Below, piece by piece: positions 45,494-55,656 of a stretch of DNA of 64,000 nt. The position numbers and the translations under genes are program-made. The notes below the pieces were generated by a model. The model saw nothing but the letters and a program-made list of their open reading frames with translations, had not been told where the DNA came from and ran no database searches. The stretch spans positions 124,001 to 188,000 of the forward strand of contig JAMLJA010000006.1 in assembly GCA_023953905.1 (NCBI GenBank), in the 5' to 3' direction. Each line of letters starts with the position of its first letter. Position 1 is the first letter of the stretch. Source of the DNA: Rhizobiaceae bacterium. Its GTDB lineage: Bacteria; Pseudomonadota; Alphaproteobacteria; Rhizobiales; Rhizobiaceae.

Positions 45494-46956
45494 GCGAGGC
45501 GGTCTCCGAGCAGAAACTGCAGGGCCCGGTCGAGCCTGATATGCGGCAGCGAGAGGGTCACGCCATCCGTCGACTTCTCCAATTTGGGCGGACGGAAGCG
45601 AACGAAACGCAGCGCCAGTTCGCCAGGCGCTGCTTTCAGCGCGACATCCGGGGAGGCCGGGAGGTCGCCCGGAAAGACCGCCGTCTCGGTTTTGCCATCA
45701 AAGGTCTCGTCTCCGATCGTCTCGCCCTTCAATGGGGTGCCGATGATGACCGGCAGGGTATCGCCGTTCTGCTTTACGGTGCCCTCTCGGGTCGCGCGAA
45801 CTGCGGCCATCGCCAGTACGTCGACATGAGCGCCCGAGAAATCGGCCCGTTTGATGGCACGGTCTGCCAGCCTGCGAACAATGGTCTGAAGCTGGTCGTG
45901 ACTTTCGTGGTGCAGGTGATCCGCCTTGGTCGCAGCAATCAGGATGCGGTCGATGCGGCGCGAGAACCAATCCGTCAGGACGCTGCCACGCCCCGGCCGG
46001 AAACAGGCCAGGATTTCCGTCAATGCGCGCTCCAGATCGGTGACCGCGTCCGAGCCTGCATTGAGGGCCTGCATGGCATCGATCAGTACGATCTGCCGGT
46101 CGAGGCGGGTGACATGCTCGCGGAAGAACGGTTTCACCACATGTGCCTTGTAGGCTTCATAGCGTCGCTCCATCATCGCATGGAGGGTGCCGGACTTCGC
46201 GCGTCCTTCTGGCGGTTGTGGAAGCGGGGCGAAGGTGAGCGCAGGTGATCCGTCGAGATCGCCAGGCATGAGAAACCGACCGGGCGGCAGCGTGGAGAGA
46301 GCACGCTCATCATCCTTGGATGCGCGAAGATAGGCCGAAAAGGTCTCCGCCAGTCTGCGCGCCGTCATTTCATCGGCATTTCCAGCGGGATCAACGGATT
46401 GGGCAAGCTCGCGCCATTTGCCCGAAAGGTCGTGTCGAGTGGGCAAGTCCGCCAGTTCGAAGGATTCGCTGGAAAACTGGCGATAGGATTTGCCGAGCAG
46501 TGGCAGGTCTAGCAGCCATTCCCCAGGATAGTCGACAATGTCGAGCGAGAGCTTGCCTGCTGAGAACATGCGATTCCAACCTGACGCCGATTCAAATTCG
46601 ATGGTCAGGCGCAATTCCGAAATGGCGCGTGTCGAATCAGGCCAGACGCGCGATCGAATCAGCGAATCGATGTGGTCTTCATACTGGAAGCGCGGAACGG
46701 CATCGTCGGGCTGATGTTCGAGATAGGCGCGGCTGATTCTGCCCGATTTTTGTGCATCGAACAGCGGCAGCCGCCCGCCATGCATCATATTATGGACGAG
46801 CGCGGAGATGAAAACCGTCTTCCCGGCGCGCGACAGTCCGGTCACTCCAAGCCGCATGGATGGCGAGAACATGCCGTTGGTTCGCGCGGTCAGTGTGTCG
46901 AGCGCAATCAGCGCCTCGTCGGCAATGCTGGTGAGTGAGGCCAATCGCTGCTCCAT
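45490..46956 (-). CDS. YcjX family GTPase-like protein
   Basis: A 488-residue P-loop protein with Walker A GLSRAGKT (residues 40-47) and a DIVDYPGEWLLDLPLLGKSY switch region. The family (DUF463) is a conserved nucleotide-binding group linked to stress regulons. It is coupled to the YcjF gene. A likely upstream promoter lies between 46957 and 47005. Confidence 0.9.
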   Translation of the reverse strand: MEQRLASLTSIADEALIALDTLTARTNGMFSPSMRLGVTGLSRAGKTVFISALVHNMMHGGRLPLFDAQKSGRISRAYLEHQPDDAVPRFQYEDHIDSLIRSRVWPDSTRAISELRLTIEFESASGWNRMFSAGKLSLDIVDYPGEWLLDLPLLGKSYRQFSSESFELADLPTRHDLSGKWRELAQSVDPAGNADEMTARRLAETFSAYLRASKDDERALSTLPPGRFLMPGDLDGSPALTFAPLPQPPEGRAKSGTLHAMMERRYEAYKAHVVKPFFREHVTRLDRQIVLIDAMQALNAGSDAVTDLERALTEILACFRPGRGSVLTDWFSRRIDRILIAATKADHLHHESHDQLQTIVRRLADRAIKRADFSGAHVDVLAMAAVRATREGTVKQNGDTLPVIIGTPLKGETIGDETFDGKTETAVFPGDLPASPDVALKAAPGELALRFVRFRPPKLEKSTDGVTLSLPHIRLDRALQFLLGDRLA

Positions 46957-47005
46957 CTGCCTGCGCGATATAGGCTCTATTGCGGCGAGTTTAAATGTGT
47001 CCCTG

Positions 47006-47515
47006 TCAGTCTGCGATGTTGGCTGGCGTCAGGAAGTCTTCAAGATAGCCTTTGCCCAGCTCCGCATGCGCCAATGGACCGTCCATACGGATCACGGCGA
47101 GGCCTGCGGTCGGGAACCCGCCCGACAGAAGCTCGATTGCGTCAGCCTCGCCGTTGCCCGATAGTGCGAGGCCGGTGTCCTCCATCATCGGATTGTGTCC
47201 GACGAGAAGAACGCTTTCGACGTCGCCTGCGCTTCTGATCATGGCGAGATAGCCATTCGCATCTGTTTCATAGAGGCCGTCGGAATAGGAAATGTCGCGT
47301 AACTCCAGCGACCCGGTCAGGCCGACGAGCGTTTCGCGTGCACGCATGGCGCCTGAGCAGATCGTTTTCGCGGGACTGTAACCGCGATGGCGCATCGCCT
47401 GGCCGATGGCGCGCGCATCGATTCTTCCGCTGTCTTCCAGCGGACGATCGTAATCGCGCATCCCTGGCGCTGCCCAGCCCGCCCGCGCATGTCTCAAAAG
47501 CAGTATTCGGACCAA
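47006..47515 (-). CDS. SixA-like histidine phosphatase
   Basis: A 169-residue phosphoglycerate-mutase-fold protein with the catalytic LLRHARAGW (R8, H9), SGAMRARETL, and second histidine in LLVGHNPMMEDTGLAL. SixA removes phosphate from histidine phosphotransfer domains. It begins with TTG after GGAG; no ATG offers a better start because the first strand begins here. Confidence 0.88.
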   Translation of the reverse strand: MVRILLLRHARAGWAAPGMRDYDRPLEDSGRIDARAIGQAMRHRGYSPAKTICSGAMRARETLVGLTGSLELRDISYSDGLYETDANGYLAMIRSAGDVESVLLVGHNPMMEDTGLALSGNGEADAIELLSGGFPTAGLAVIRMDGPLAHAELGKGYLEDFLTPANIAD

Positions 47516-47775
47516 TCGTGGCGCTCCGTGGCTGGTCTAATGTACATACCCAAAGCGGTGTAGCCGTGTACTGGCTATTGCGCAATTGCCTCTGTTTTCA
47601 CCAGATCACCTCATAGTTCTGACAAAAGATTCAGCATCTTATCCTTTGGCGTTGCATATGGATCACGACACTTGCACTTGATCTAACAATCTGCTGATAG
47701 AGGCCCGATACATCTTGTCTGGCTCGGTTGCGCCGCATATAAGGCGCCCGAAATATGGGTCCTGGGGTGAGTCGA

Positions 47776-48192
47776 ATGAGTGCGCTCGTGGATGCAGATT
47801 ACACGCCGTCGGAGGACGAACCGTTCATGAATGAGCGGCAGAGGTCCTACTTCCGTGCAAAGCTGGTTGGCTGGAAGAACGACATACTTCGCGAAGCTCG
47901 TGAAACACTGGAAATCCTTCAGCAGGAAAACGCGAATCATCCCGATCTGGCCGATCGGGCCTCTTCGGAGACGGATCGCGCGATCGAGCTGAGGGCGCGC
48001 GATCGTCAGCGCAAGCTGATCGCCAAGATCGATTCTGCGCTGCAGCGAATCGACGAAGGGACGTATGGCTATTGCGAGGAGACCGGCGAGCCGATTTCCC
48101 TCAAGAGGCTTGACGCCCGTCCGATCGCGACGCTTTCGATCGAGGCACAGGAACGCCACGAGCGTCGCGAGAAGGTCTATCGCGAAGACTGA
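47776..48192 (+). CDS. dksA: DksA-type RNA polymerase-binding regulator, single cysteine
   Basis: A 138-residue DksA with a coiled coil tipped by D57-x-x-D60-x-A62 (DLADRAS), needed for action in the RNA polymerase secondary channel, and the globular EGTYGYCEETGEPISLKRLDARPIATL domain. Of the four zinc cysteines only C100 remains, as in other alphaproteobacterial DksA proteins. It modulates rRNA and stress transcription with ppGpp. GGTGAG precedes the ATG. Confidence 0.93.
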   Translation: MSALVDADYTPSEDEPFMNERQRSYFRAKLVGWKNDILREARETLEILQQENANHPDLADRASSETDRAIELRARDRQRKLIAKIDSALQRIDEGTYGYCEETGEPISLKRLDARPIATLSIEAQERHERREKVYRED

Positions 48193-48235
48193 TTGACTGA
48201 TCTCGATGGCAGATGACGGGCGGGAAACCGTCCGT

Positions 48236-48973
48236 CTATTTCTTGGTCTTCGAGAGTTCACCCAGCAGCCGGGTCATCTCGTCTTCAAGCGAGGCTTGCG
48301 CGCTGCTGCGTGCCGGCTTTTCGCGTTCGCCGTCCAGTGAGACTTCCAGTTCCTGAAGCAGTGTCTTGTCGATGTCGTCCATCTTGTCGGGCGCTGCGAT
48401 TGCGCGGCTCACGGGTGCCGGCGGCGGAGGCGGTGGCGACTGACGGGGAGGCACAGGAGGCGCTGACGGTCGTGGCGGAGCCGCATAGGTCACAGGGGCT
48501 GGGGACGGCGTATAGGCAGGTTCAGGGGCCGGCGGTGGGGTTGGCGCCACCGATTCCGGCGGACGTGGTCGCTCACGCTGTACGGGCAGTTCGGCCTGGG
48601 CAGGTGGCTCGGGTGGGGCAGGAGGCCTTGGCGCCTGAGCCGCAGGATTGGGCGCAGGCGCACGGCGAACTGGCGGATTCATGCGAATATTCTGCTCGAC
48701 CACGATGTCGCTTGTGCCGCCGATCAGCAGCAAATGCTCGACATCGTCGCGCCGTACCAGAACCAACCGTCGATGGCTGTCGACCGCTGTCGCATCCATG
48801 ACCGCAAGCCGTGTCTTTCGGTTGCGGCCTCCAGCGACGAATGTGCCGGAGGATGCGCGCCGGATGATCTTGACGACGATGAGGATGAAGATCAACGCGG
48901 CGAGGGCCGCGAGCGTCCACAGAATGGCTGGGACATATTGCGGCCCCGCTACACCTTCCAACCATTCGACCAT
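48236..48973 (-). CDS. FliO-domain membrane protein
   Basis: A 245-residue protein with one transmembrane segment (about 17-38) followed by a FliO/MopB-like domain (LAVMDATAVDSHRRLVLVRRDDVEHLLLIGGTSDIVVEQNI). A long Pro/Ala-rich region and a short acidic helical C-terminus follow. FliO assists flagellar export-gate assembly, but no flagellar gene is nearby. Isolated FliO-like proteins next to cckA or dksA may have another membrane role. Confidence 0.82.
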   Translation of the reverse strand: MVEWLEGVAGPQYVPAILWTLAALAALIFILIVVKIIRRASSGTFVAGGRNRKTRLAVMDATAVDSHRRLVLVRRDDVEHLLLIGGTSDIVVEQNIRMNPPVRRAPAPNPAAQAPRPPAPPEPPAQAELPVQRERPRPPESVAPTPPPAPEPAYTPSPAPVTYAAPPRPSAPPVPPRQSPPPPPPAPVSRAIAAPDKMDDIDKTLLQELEVSLDGEREKPARSSAQASLEDEMTRLLGELSKTKK

Positions 48974-49156
48974 AGGACGCCCCCGAGCAATTGACTTACA
49001 GAGTAGACTCTAGACTTACACACCCGCAAATTGCCAATATCAAACGTGGTGGCAAGGGTTTTCATTAACCTTTTTGCGGCGGGCACTTTCCCGACCTACA
49101 AGAATATGTTCCAAGCGCGGTTGAAACCCGAGACGCACGACGCCGAGCAGGGGGCG

Positions 49157-51736
49157 ATGGCCAAAGAAAATCGCAGCGATTTCAATCCCGCGCCGCTGGT
49201 CGACAATACGATGCGACCGGGTGCGATCACACGCCTTATCGTCTTTATTCTGGTGCTGATCGGAGGCGCCTTCGTTTTCGGCGTCTTCCGGGACAAGTTT
49301 GGCAATCCGTTCCTCCTGGGACTTCTGGGCATCCTTGCCATGATTGGCGTCGGCTATCTTTTTGCCACCGCAATCGGCTTTGTGCAGATCGCGCCGCGAT
49401 CCGGGGGAGGCGAACTCTCCCGGGCCTTCGTCGATTCCATGCAACAGGGGCTTCTGGTGACAGATGTCCGAGGGCGCATCGTTTATGCGAACCGCGCCTA
49501 TGGCGACATGACGGGAGCGGTTTCGGCTGCCGATCTGAGGACGCTGGAAAGCCTGCTTTCCGATCTGCCTGATGCGTCGGGCATCGTGCACCGTATCGCC
49601 AAGGGGCTGACTGACGGACAGGCAGGCGATGGCGAATTTCGGCTTCAGCAGTCCTTGCGACCTGGTGGCGAATCAGGCGCGCACTGGTACCGTGTGCACG
49701 CGCGGCGGTTTTCGGCACCCGGACATCGCGAGCCGCTTCAGGCATGGCAGCTTGCCAATATTTCAGGTGAGCGAGCCGAGCAGGAACGCTTCTTCCTCGA
49801 TCTCCAGAAAGCGATCGACCATCTTGACCACGCGCCGGCCGGCTTCTTCTCGGCCGATCCGGACGGTCGGGTGACCTACGTCAACGCCACGCTCGCGGAG
49901 TGGCTTGGCATAGACCTTGCTAGCTTCTCGCCTGGCGCCATGTCGATGCGCGATTTCGTTGCGGGCGATGGAATGGCACTGGTGCATTCCGTCAAGGCCG
50001 ATCCTGGCAGCACACGCAACGCCGTCATAGATCTCGACCTGTCGACGGCCAGCGGAGCGGCGCTGCCGGTTCGCTTCATGCACCGGGTAACCGCGAGCCG
50101 TGACGGCCTGCAGGGGCCGACCCGCACCATCGTCCTCAATCGGGCTGAAGGCGAAGACGTTTCCGCCGAATTGCGTGCCTCTGAGGTGAGGTTCACGCGG
50201 TTCTTCAACTCGACACCGATGGCAATCGCTGGGATCGACCAGCAAGGTCGGATCTTGCGGACCAACGCGCCATTCCTGTCGTTGTTTGCCAGCGTGGTCG
50301 ACCGGGATGCCGTCGACCGGCACATCCGCTTCGATACCGTGATTCACGAGCGCGACCGGGCGGCCTTCGCCAATGCCGTGGAGAAGGCCAAGCAGCACCA
50401 AGCGGATATAACGCCCATCGATACCGTCCTGCCGGACAATGAGGAGCGCCATGTGCGCTACTATGTCAACGCGGTGGTGGACGGCAGCGGATATGACGGC
50501 GCCGAGGAAGCGGCGATCGTCTACGCGGTCGAAACGACCGAGCAAAAGGCGCTCGAAAACCAGATGGCGCAGAGCCAGAAGATGCAGGCGGTGGGACAGC
50601 TCGCTGGCGGTATCGCGCATGACTTCAACAATGTTCTGACCGCCATCATCATGGCGTCCGACCTGCTGCTGACGAACCATCGGCCGTCCGATCCGTCATT
50701 CCTCGACATCATGAACATCAAGCAGAATGCGAACCGCGCCGCGTCGCTGGTTCGCCAGTTGCTTGCGTTCTCGCGTCGCCAGACGCTGCGGCCGGAAGTT
50801 CTCAACCTGACAGATGTTCTGGCAGATCTTCGCATGCTGCTCGCGCGGCTTGCCGGCAACGACATTGCGCTCAAGATCGACCATGGTCGCGATCTCTGGC
50901 CGATCAGGGCCGATCTCGGCCAGTTCGAACAGGTGATCGTCAATCTCACCGTCAATGCGCGGGACGCCATGCCGGACGGCGGCGAGATAACCGTTCGCAC
51001 GCGCAATCTGCCGGAGGCGGAGTGTGAAGCTTTCGGGTATCGCGAGCTTCTCCCTGCCGACTATGTGCTGGTGGAGGTGGAAGACAGCGGCTCGGGCATC
51101 GCGCCCGATGTGCTGAAGAAGATCTTCGAGCCCTTCTTCACGACCAAGGAAGTTGGCAAGGGGACAGGGCTTGGCCTCTCCATGGTCTACGGGATCGTCA
51201 AGCAAACGGGTGGTTTCATCTATTGCGATTCCGAAGTCGGTGAAGGAACGACGTTCCGGATCTTCCTGCCACGCCATGTCGTGGTGGAAAAGCCGGGGGA
51301 TACCTCCTCCTCGCAGGAAACTGCGGCAGCCGCGCCGAGACCGGCAGAGGCCAACAAGGATCTGTCAGGCTCCGCGGTCGTGCTCCTCGTGGAGGATGAG
51401 GACGCCGTGCGCATGGGCGGGATGCGGGCACTGAAGTCGCGTGGCTATACCGTTCACGAGGCATCTTCTGGCGTCGAGGCGATGGAGATTTTCGAACAGC
51501 TCGAAGGCAAGATCGACATTGTCGTTTCGGACGTCGTCATGCCCGAGATGGACGGCCCAACCCTGCTCGGGGAGTTGCGCAAGTTGCAGCCGGACATCAA
51601 GTTCATCTTCGTTTCAGGTTATGCGGAGGATGCGTTCGCCCGAAATCTGCCCGCTGACCAGAAATTCGGCTTCCTGCCCAAGCCGTTCTCGCTGAAGCAA
51701 CTGGCGACGGTCGTGAAGGACGTACTCGAAAGCTAG
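49157..51736 (+). CDS. cckA: Cell-cycle hybrid histidine kinase CckA
   Basis: An 859-residue kinase with two N-terminal hydrophobic segments (about 20-40 and 50-72) and PAS-like domains. The phospho-acceptor is H488 ([14 protein letters not shown]), followed by an HATPase ([26 protein letters not shown]) and a receiver with D792 ([12 protein letters not shown]). CckA phosphorylates ChpT, which feeds CtrA and CpdR to control the cell cycle. Starts at 49106 and a TTG at 49031 are possible; 49157 fits homologues. Confidence 0.93.
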   Translation: MAKENRSDFNPAPLVDNTMRPGAITRLIVFILVLIGGAFVFGVFRDKFGNPFLLGLLGILAMIGVGYLFATAIGFVQIAPRSGGGELSRAFVDSMQQGLLVTDVRGRIVYANRAYGDMTGAVSAADLRTLESLLSDLPDASGIVHRIAKGLTDGQAGDGEFRLQQSLRPGGESGAHWYRVHARRFSAPGHREPLQAWQLANISGERAEQERFFLDLQKAIDHLDHAPAGFFSADPDGRVTYVNATLAEWLGIDLASFSPGAMSMRDFVAGDGMALVHSVKADPGSTRNAVIDLDLSTASGAALPVRFMHRVTASRDGLQGPTRTIVLNRAEGEDVSAELRASEVRFTRFFNSTPMAIAGIDQQGRILRTNAPFLSLFASVVDRDAVDRHIRFDTVIHERDRAAFANAVEKAKQHQADITPIDTVLPDNEERHVRYYVNAVVDGSGYDGAEEAAIVYAVETTEQKALENQMAQSQKMQAVGQLAGGIAHDFNNVLTAIIMASDLLLTNHRPSDPSFLDIMNIKQNANRAASLVRQLLAFSRRQTLRPEVLNLTDVLADLRMLLARLAGNDIALKIDHGRDLWPIRADLGQFEQVIVNLTVNARDAMPDGGEITVRTRNLPEAECEAFGYRELLPADYVLVEVEDSGSGIAPDVLKKIFEPFFTTKEVGKGTGLGLSMVYGIVKQTGGFIYCDSEVGEGTTFRIFLPRHVVVEKPGDTSSSQETAAAAPRPAEANKDLSGSAVVLLVEDEDAVRMGGMRALKSRGYTVHEASSGVEAMEIFEQLEGKIDIVVSDVVMPEMDGPTLLGELRKLQPDIKFIFVSGYAEDAFARNLPADQKFGFLPKPFSLKQLATVVKDVLES

Positions 51737-51829
51737 GCTCAACCCGATCGCAAGTTTCGCGCAGGCATCGGCGTATAAAAACAGATCGAATTCGTTTTAT
51801 CGCGTTGGCTGTTTGGGGGCACGAAACCA

Positions 51830-52006
51830 ATGCAGGACAATATAGATGATCGAGGCAAGCGGCGCCTTACCGAGCGTGTCGATCTGCAGTTGGCCATCAC
51901 CATGCTTGCCGAGCGCGGCTATGATGTCGAGCGTATGCTCGCCGAGATGGTCAAGCGATTCTATGTCGATCTCGATGAGTTCAACGAATTGATCAATGCC
52001 GCCTGA
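51830..52006 (+). CDS. Small protein of unknown function, 58 residues
   Basis: The ORF encodes a helical, charged protein (LTERVDLQLAITMLAERGYD then VERMLAEMVKRFYVDLDEFNELI). GGGGGC lies about 12 bp upstream of the ATG. Clean codon usage in line with the neighbours and its location between cckA and the OmpA-like gene support it as real. No known domain is recognised. Confidence 0.65.
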   Translation: MQDNIDDRGKRRLTERVDLQLAITMLAERGYDVERMLAEMVKRFYVDLDEFNELINAA

Positions 52007-52119
52007 CATCGTTTGTAATGCGTGATCGATCGCGCTTTCCCTTTTTTGCCGCATTTGACATACAGGCAGAATCGGGACGATTGACGGTGCGACGCACCAG
52101 ACGAGCAGGAGAGGGATTT

Positions 52120-52770
52120 ATGAAGACGAAGATTATCGCCGCCATTGCGGCCGCGGCGCTGCTCGCCGCATGCACCACCGACCCCTATACCGGACAGCAA
52201 AAAGTCTCGAATACAGCCGGTGGCGCCGCGATCGGCGCTGGCCTAGGCGCACTCGCCGGCATTGCGCTGGGCGGCGGCAACGACAGGCGGAATGCATTGA
52301 TTGGCGCGGGTGTCGGGGCGCTCGCCGGCGGTGCCATCGGCAACTATATGGACCGTCAGGAGGCCGAATTGCGCGCCCAGTTGCAGGGCACCGGCATCAG
52401 CGTCACGCGCAATGGAAACCAGATCATACTGAACATGCCGTCCAACATTACGTTTGCGACGGATCAGGACCAGGTGATGTCGGCTTTCTATCCGACGCTC
52501 AACTCGGTTGCGCTCGTCTTGAAGAAGTTCAACCAGACGATCGTTGACGTCTACGGTCACACCGATTCCACGGGCAACGACCAATACAACTATGAGCTCT
52601 CGGAACGTCGCGCCATGTCGGTGGCGAATTACCTCTACAGCCAGGGCATAGACGGACGCCGCTTCGCAGTTCAGGGTTTTGGCGAAACGCGCCCCATCGC
52701 TTCGAACGCGACGCCGGATGGCCGGGCCGCCAACCGCCGCGTCGAAATCCAGTTGTCGCCTCTGTCATAG
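52120..52770 (+). CDS. OmpA-family lipoprotein with glycine-zipper motif
   Basis: A 216-residue outer-membrane lipoprotein. The lipobox LLAAC puts the lipidated cysteine at position 18. Residues 30-75 have glycine-zipper repeats (AAIGAGLGALAGIALGGG, GAGVGALAGGAIGNYMD). The OmpA C-terminal domain follows, with VYGHTDSTGNDQYNYELSERRAMSVANYL and NRRVEIQLSP for peptidoglycan binding. GAGAGGGA precedes the start. Confidence 0.92.
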   Translation: MKTKIIAAIAAAALLAACTTDPYTGQQKVSNTAGGAAIGAGLGALAGIALGGGNDRRNALIGAGVGALAGGAIGNYMDRQEAELRAQLQGTGISVTRNGNQIILNMPSNITFATDQDQVMSAFYPTLNSVALVLKKFNQTIVDVYGHTDSTGNDQYNYELSERRAMSVANYLYSQGIDGRRFAVQGFGETRPIASNATPDGRAANRRVEIQLSPLS

Positions 52771-52792
52771 AGGCTGTCACACAAAGCTGAGG

Positions 52793-52825
52793 GGCTCGCA
52801 TGCGCAAAGCATTGCGAGCCTTCGC
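52793..52825. terminator. Possible terminator hairpin after the OmpA-like gene
   Basis: GGCTCGCA / TGCGAGCC form an 8-bp stem with an inner TGC/GCA extension. The tail TTCGCTTC is poor in T, so termination is uncertain. Confidence 0.45.
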
Positions 52826-52849
52826 TTCAGCTGAAGCCGCGCAGTGAGG

Positions 52850-53851
52850 TCACGAGGCAGTAGACGCGCAGGCCGCGGAGGAGAGGTTCTCCTTCTCAAC
52901 GATCGCCAGTGCTTCGAGGAACTCCGACTGTGTGAAACTGGCTACCGCATTGCCGGTTTCCACAGTCAGCAGCGCAGCCGCGAGGCCTTCGCGCACTGCA
53001 TTCACAAGCCGCTTTCCGGCAAGCAGGGCAGCAATTGTTGCGCCTGCCATGGCATCGCCGGCTCCTGTAACGTCAACGATCCGCCGCGGACTGGGCGGGG
53101 TCAGCGACCAAATGCCGGCATCGTCGAAGATCGTCACCGCGTTTGCGCCATCTGTGATGACTGCGCTCCGCAAGCCTCGTGCCCGCAACGCCGCGACACG
53201 TCTCTCGGCTTCATTGACTGATCTCTTACCCGGCATGTGTGGTTCCACGGCGGCGATGATTGCCTCGGCCTCGCGTCGGTTCATGAACAGGCAGGCAAGA
53301 GAGGAAAGCACGCCGACGAGCCGAACAGCCTTGGCAGGAGAGATCGCGATGGCGAAACTCGGACGTGTGCCGCACTGAGCGACGAGCCTTGTCAGCGCCG
53401 CTGCCGGAAGGTTGGCATCGGTGAGCAGCGCATCGGCGCCATGCAACTCCTCTCGGATCTTGGCGCGGCGCATCTGCTTGGGAAAAGCGATGTCATAAAG
53501 ACCCATGTCTGCGAGGGCAGCGACCACATCGCCATTCGCATCCAGAAGCGCGGTGTAGCTTGGTGTGGAACGATCAAGAAACACGGCGGAAGCGTCGCGT
53601 ATTCCATGTGCGGCCATCGCCTCGGCGACACGCAAGCCTGCCCCGTCGCCTCCTCGGACTGACATCATGGTCGCCTTCGCGCCGCGATGTACCGCCGTTC
53701 TCAATGCGTTGAACGTGCCACCGCCGACCTCTTCACGCATGGACCCGGGAATCGACGCACCGGGCACGAATGGGGCTTCCATTCTGCCCCGACGGTCCAT
53801 ATGGGCCCCGCCCACGGCAAATATGTGCGGAGTTCTGGCGTGTGCAATCAT
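52850..53851 (-). CDS. PfkB family carbohydrate/nucleoside kinase
   Basis: A 333-residue ribokinase-fold protein with VGGAHMDRRGRM at the start, the GGGTFNALRTAVHRGAKATMMSVRGGDGAG substrate region and the ATP/anion-hole motif RIVDVTGAGDAMAGATIAALLAG. The HMD and overall pattern resemble pseudouridine-kinase-like members, but no PsuG partner is present. It is divergent from the amide/amine operon; a start at 53851 was chosen with only a weak ribosome-binding site. Confidence 0.88.
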   Translation of the reverse strand: MIAHARTPHIFAVGGAHMDRRGRMEAPFVPGASIPGSMREEVGGGTFNALRTAVHRGAKATMMSVRGGDGAGLRVAEAMAAHGIRDASAVFLDRSTPSYTALLDANGDVVAALADMGLYDIAFPKQMRRAKIREELHGADALLTDANLPAAALTRLVAQCGTRPSFAIAISPAKAVRLVGVLSSLACLFMNRREAEAIIAAVEPHMPGKRSVNEAERRVAALRARGLRSAVITDGANAVTIFDDAGIWSLTPPSPRRIVDVTGAGDAMAGATIAALLAGKRLVNAVREGLAAALLTVETGNAVASFTQSEFLEALAIVEKENLSSAACASTAS

Positions 53852-54024
53852 GTTTCGTGAAGCTTCATGGACGGCGGGACCATAGGTCGATGGTCGTTGC
53901 TGCGCAATCACTGGCGCAAGGTGCGCGCCATTTGATCCAGCCCGCGCCGACACGCCGTACCATGGTGGGAAAGCGGTGGCGCGAAAGGCCGGAGAGATGC
54001 TTATCTGACGCACGGAGGAAACTG

Positions 54025-55656
54025 ATGCGACCCACGGCCTATCCGGATTTCGGACTCAGTGAAGAACAGCGCCACGAGGCGACCTTCGGGCATTACTATG
54101 AATACCCCGGCATGGACGGGCCGCGCGGAGAGATCTGGTGCTACACCGACCGGTTTTCCTACCGGGCAGGCGACGTCGCCGAGTTCAAGATCAGCACCAC
54201 GGCATCGGCATTCGACATCGAAATCGCACGAGACGGCGCGGCGGAAAGGACCGTGTTTTCGCGCAAGAATATTGCGGCCCGTTGGCAGGAGACGCCGGAC
54301 CAGTGCTCGGTCGAGGGCTGCGGCTGGGCGACCACGTTCGAGCTGGCAATCCCGGCAGACTGGCCATCAGGTGCCTATAAGGTGAGGCTGACTGCCGAGG
54401 GGGGCGACGGCAAGCCGATCTCCAGCGAACATCTCTTCATCATATGCCCGCAGCGCGGCGTGAAGGGCCGCATTCTTCAGGTGGCGGCAACCGGCACTTG
54501 GACCGCTTACAACACCTGGGGTGGGTCAAACCACTATCAGGGAATTACTGGGCCTAGCCGCAACGAATTCGCGCGCCGCGTGAGCACCCAGCGTCCCTGG
54601 TGCCGGGGCTTTGTGACGTTGCCGCCGGATGCGCCGCGCGTCCCGATCGAGGTCGACCTGCCGCCAATGACCAAACCGCGTTATCCGCATATGGAATGGG
54701 CCTATGCGACTGGTCACTCAAAGAAATATGCGTCGAGCGGCTGGGCAAGCTACGATTCGCACTTCTTCAAGTGGGCCGAACGGAATGGCTACGGAATAGA
54801 CCTTGTCAGCAATCACGAGCTGCATTTCTCGCCGGATATCTTGACCGGATACGACCTGATCGTCTGCGTCGGTCATGATGAATACTGGTCGTGGGAGATG
54901 CGCGACGCGGTCGATGCTTTTGTCGAACAGGGTGGCCGGGCGGCGCGATTTGCCGGAAATTTCCTCTGGCAGACGCGGCTTGAGGATGAAGGAAGACAGC
55001 AGGTCTGCTACAAATATGCAGCGCGCAAGGAGGACCCGGTCTTTCGATCTGAGGATACCTCGCGCACGACGAACGCATGGGATGCTCCCGAAGTGGGGCG
55101 ACCTGCGACGACGACGTTCGGGCTCAATGCATTGAAGGGTGTTTATGCTGGCTGGGGCGGCTGCCTGCCGCGTGGCGTGCGCGGCTTTCCAATCTACAGG
55201 CCCGACCATTGGGCCTTCAAGAATACCGGTCTCTATTATGGCGATGTGCTCGGACAGGAGAGTCACATCTTCGGCTACGAGGTGGATGGCCTCGATCACG
55301 TTATTCGCAACGGTCTGCCGGAGCCGACCGGCACTGACGATCCGCCTGAAGGCGTCGAGATACTCGCAGTCGGACTGGCGACGCAGGTCGAGGAGAGCGC
55401 AGATGTACCCACGGGCTGGCTCAATGACGAGGATGGGCGTTTTGCCGCCGAAACCCTCTACGGCTCGCCGAGCGATGAAAATCTCGAAAAGGTCAAGCGC
55501 GGCAACGGCATGATCGTCAGTTTCAGGAAGGGCAAGGGTGAAGTGTTCCACGCCGGAAGCTGCGAATGGGTTGCGGGGCTTCTGCGAGGCGACCAGATGG
55601 TCGAAAAGGTCACTCAGAACGTGATGGACCGGTTTCTCGGCAGGCAGGCGCAGTGA
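54025..55656 (+). CDS. N,N-dimethylformamidase large-subunit-like protein
   Basis: A 543-residue protein with GEIWCYTDRFSYRAGDVAEFKIST near the N-terminus, VAATGTWTAYNTWGGSNHYQGITGP, and the central LIVCVGHDEYWSWEMRDAVDAFVEQGGRAARFAGN motif typical of the DMFase beta-subunit family. The HDEYW tyrosine may be an iron ligand. Bacterial DMFase large subunits are about 760 residues, so this is a shorter relative, and no small subunit gene is beside it. It may act on another amide. CGGAGGAA precedes the ATG. Confidence 0.8.
   Translation: MRPTAYPDFGLSEEQRHEATFGHYYEYPGMDGPRGEIWCYTDRFSYRAGDVAEFKISTTASAFDIEIARDGAAERTVFSRKNIAARWQETPDQCSVEGCGWATTFELAIPADWPSGAYKVRLTAEGGDGKPISSEHLFIICPQRGVKGRILQVAATGTWTAYNTWGGSNHYQGITGPSRNEFARRVSTQRPWCRGFVTLPPDAPRVPIEVDLPPMTKPRYPHMEWAYATGHSKKYASSGWASYDSHFFKWAERNGYGIDLVSNHELHFSPDILTGYDLIVCVGHDEYWSWEMRDAVDAFVEQGGRAARFAGNFLWQTRLEDEGRQQVCYKYAARKEDPVFRSEDTSRTTNAWDAPEVGRPATTTFGLNALKGVYAGWGGCLPRGVRGFPIYRPDHWAFKNTGLYYGDVLGQESHIFGYEVDGLDHVIRNGLPEPTGTDDPPEGVEILAVGLATQVEESADVPTGWLNDEDGRFAAETLYGSPSDENLEKVKRGNGMIVSFRKGKGEVFHAGSCEWVAGLLRGDQMVEKVTQNVMDRFLGRQAQ

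Noticed and set aside
48974..49156. CtrA box (TTAA-N7-TTAA) upstream of cckA
   Set aside because: A single TTAA-like element is present but no second half at the required spacing.
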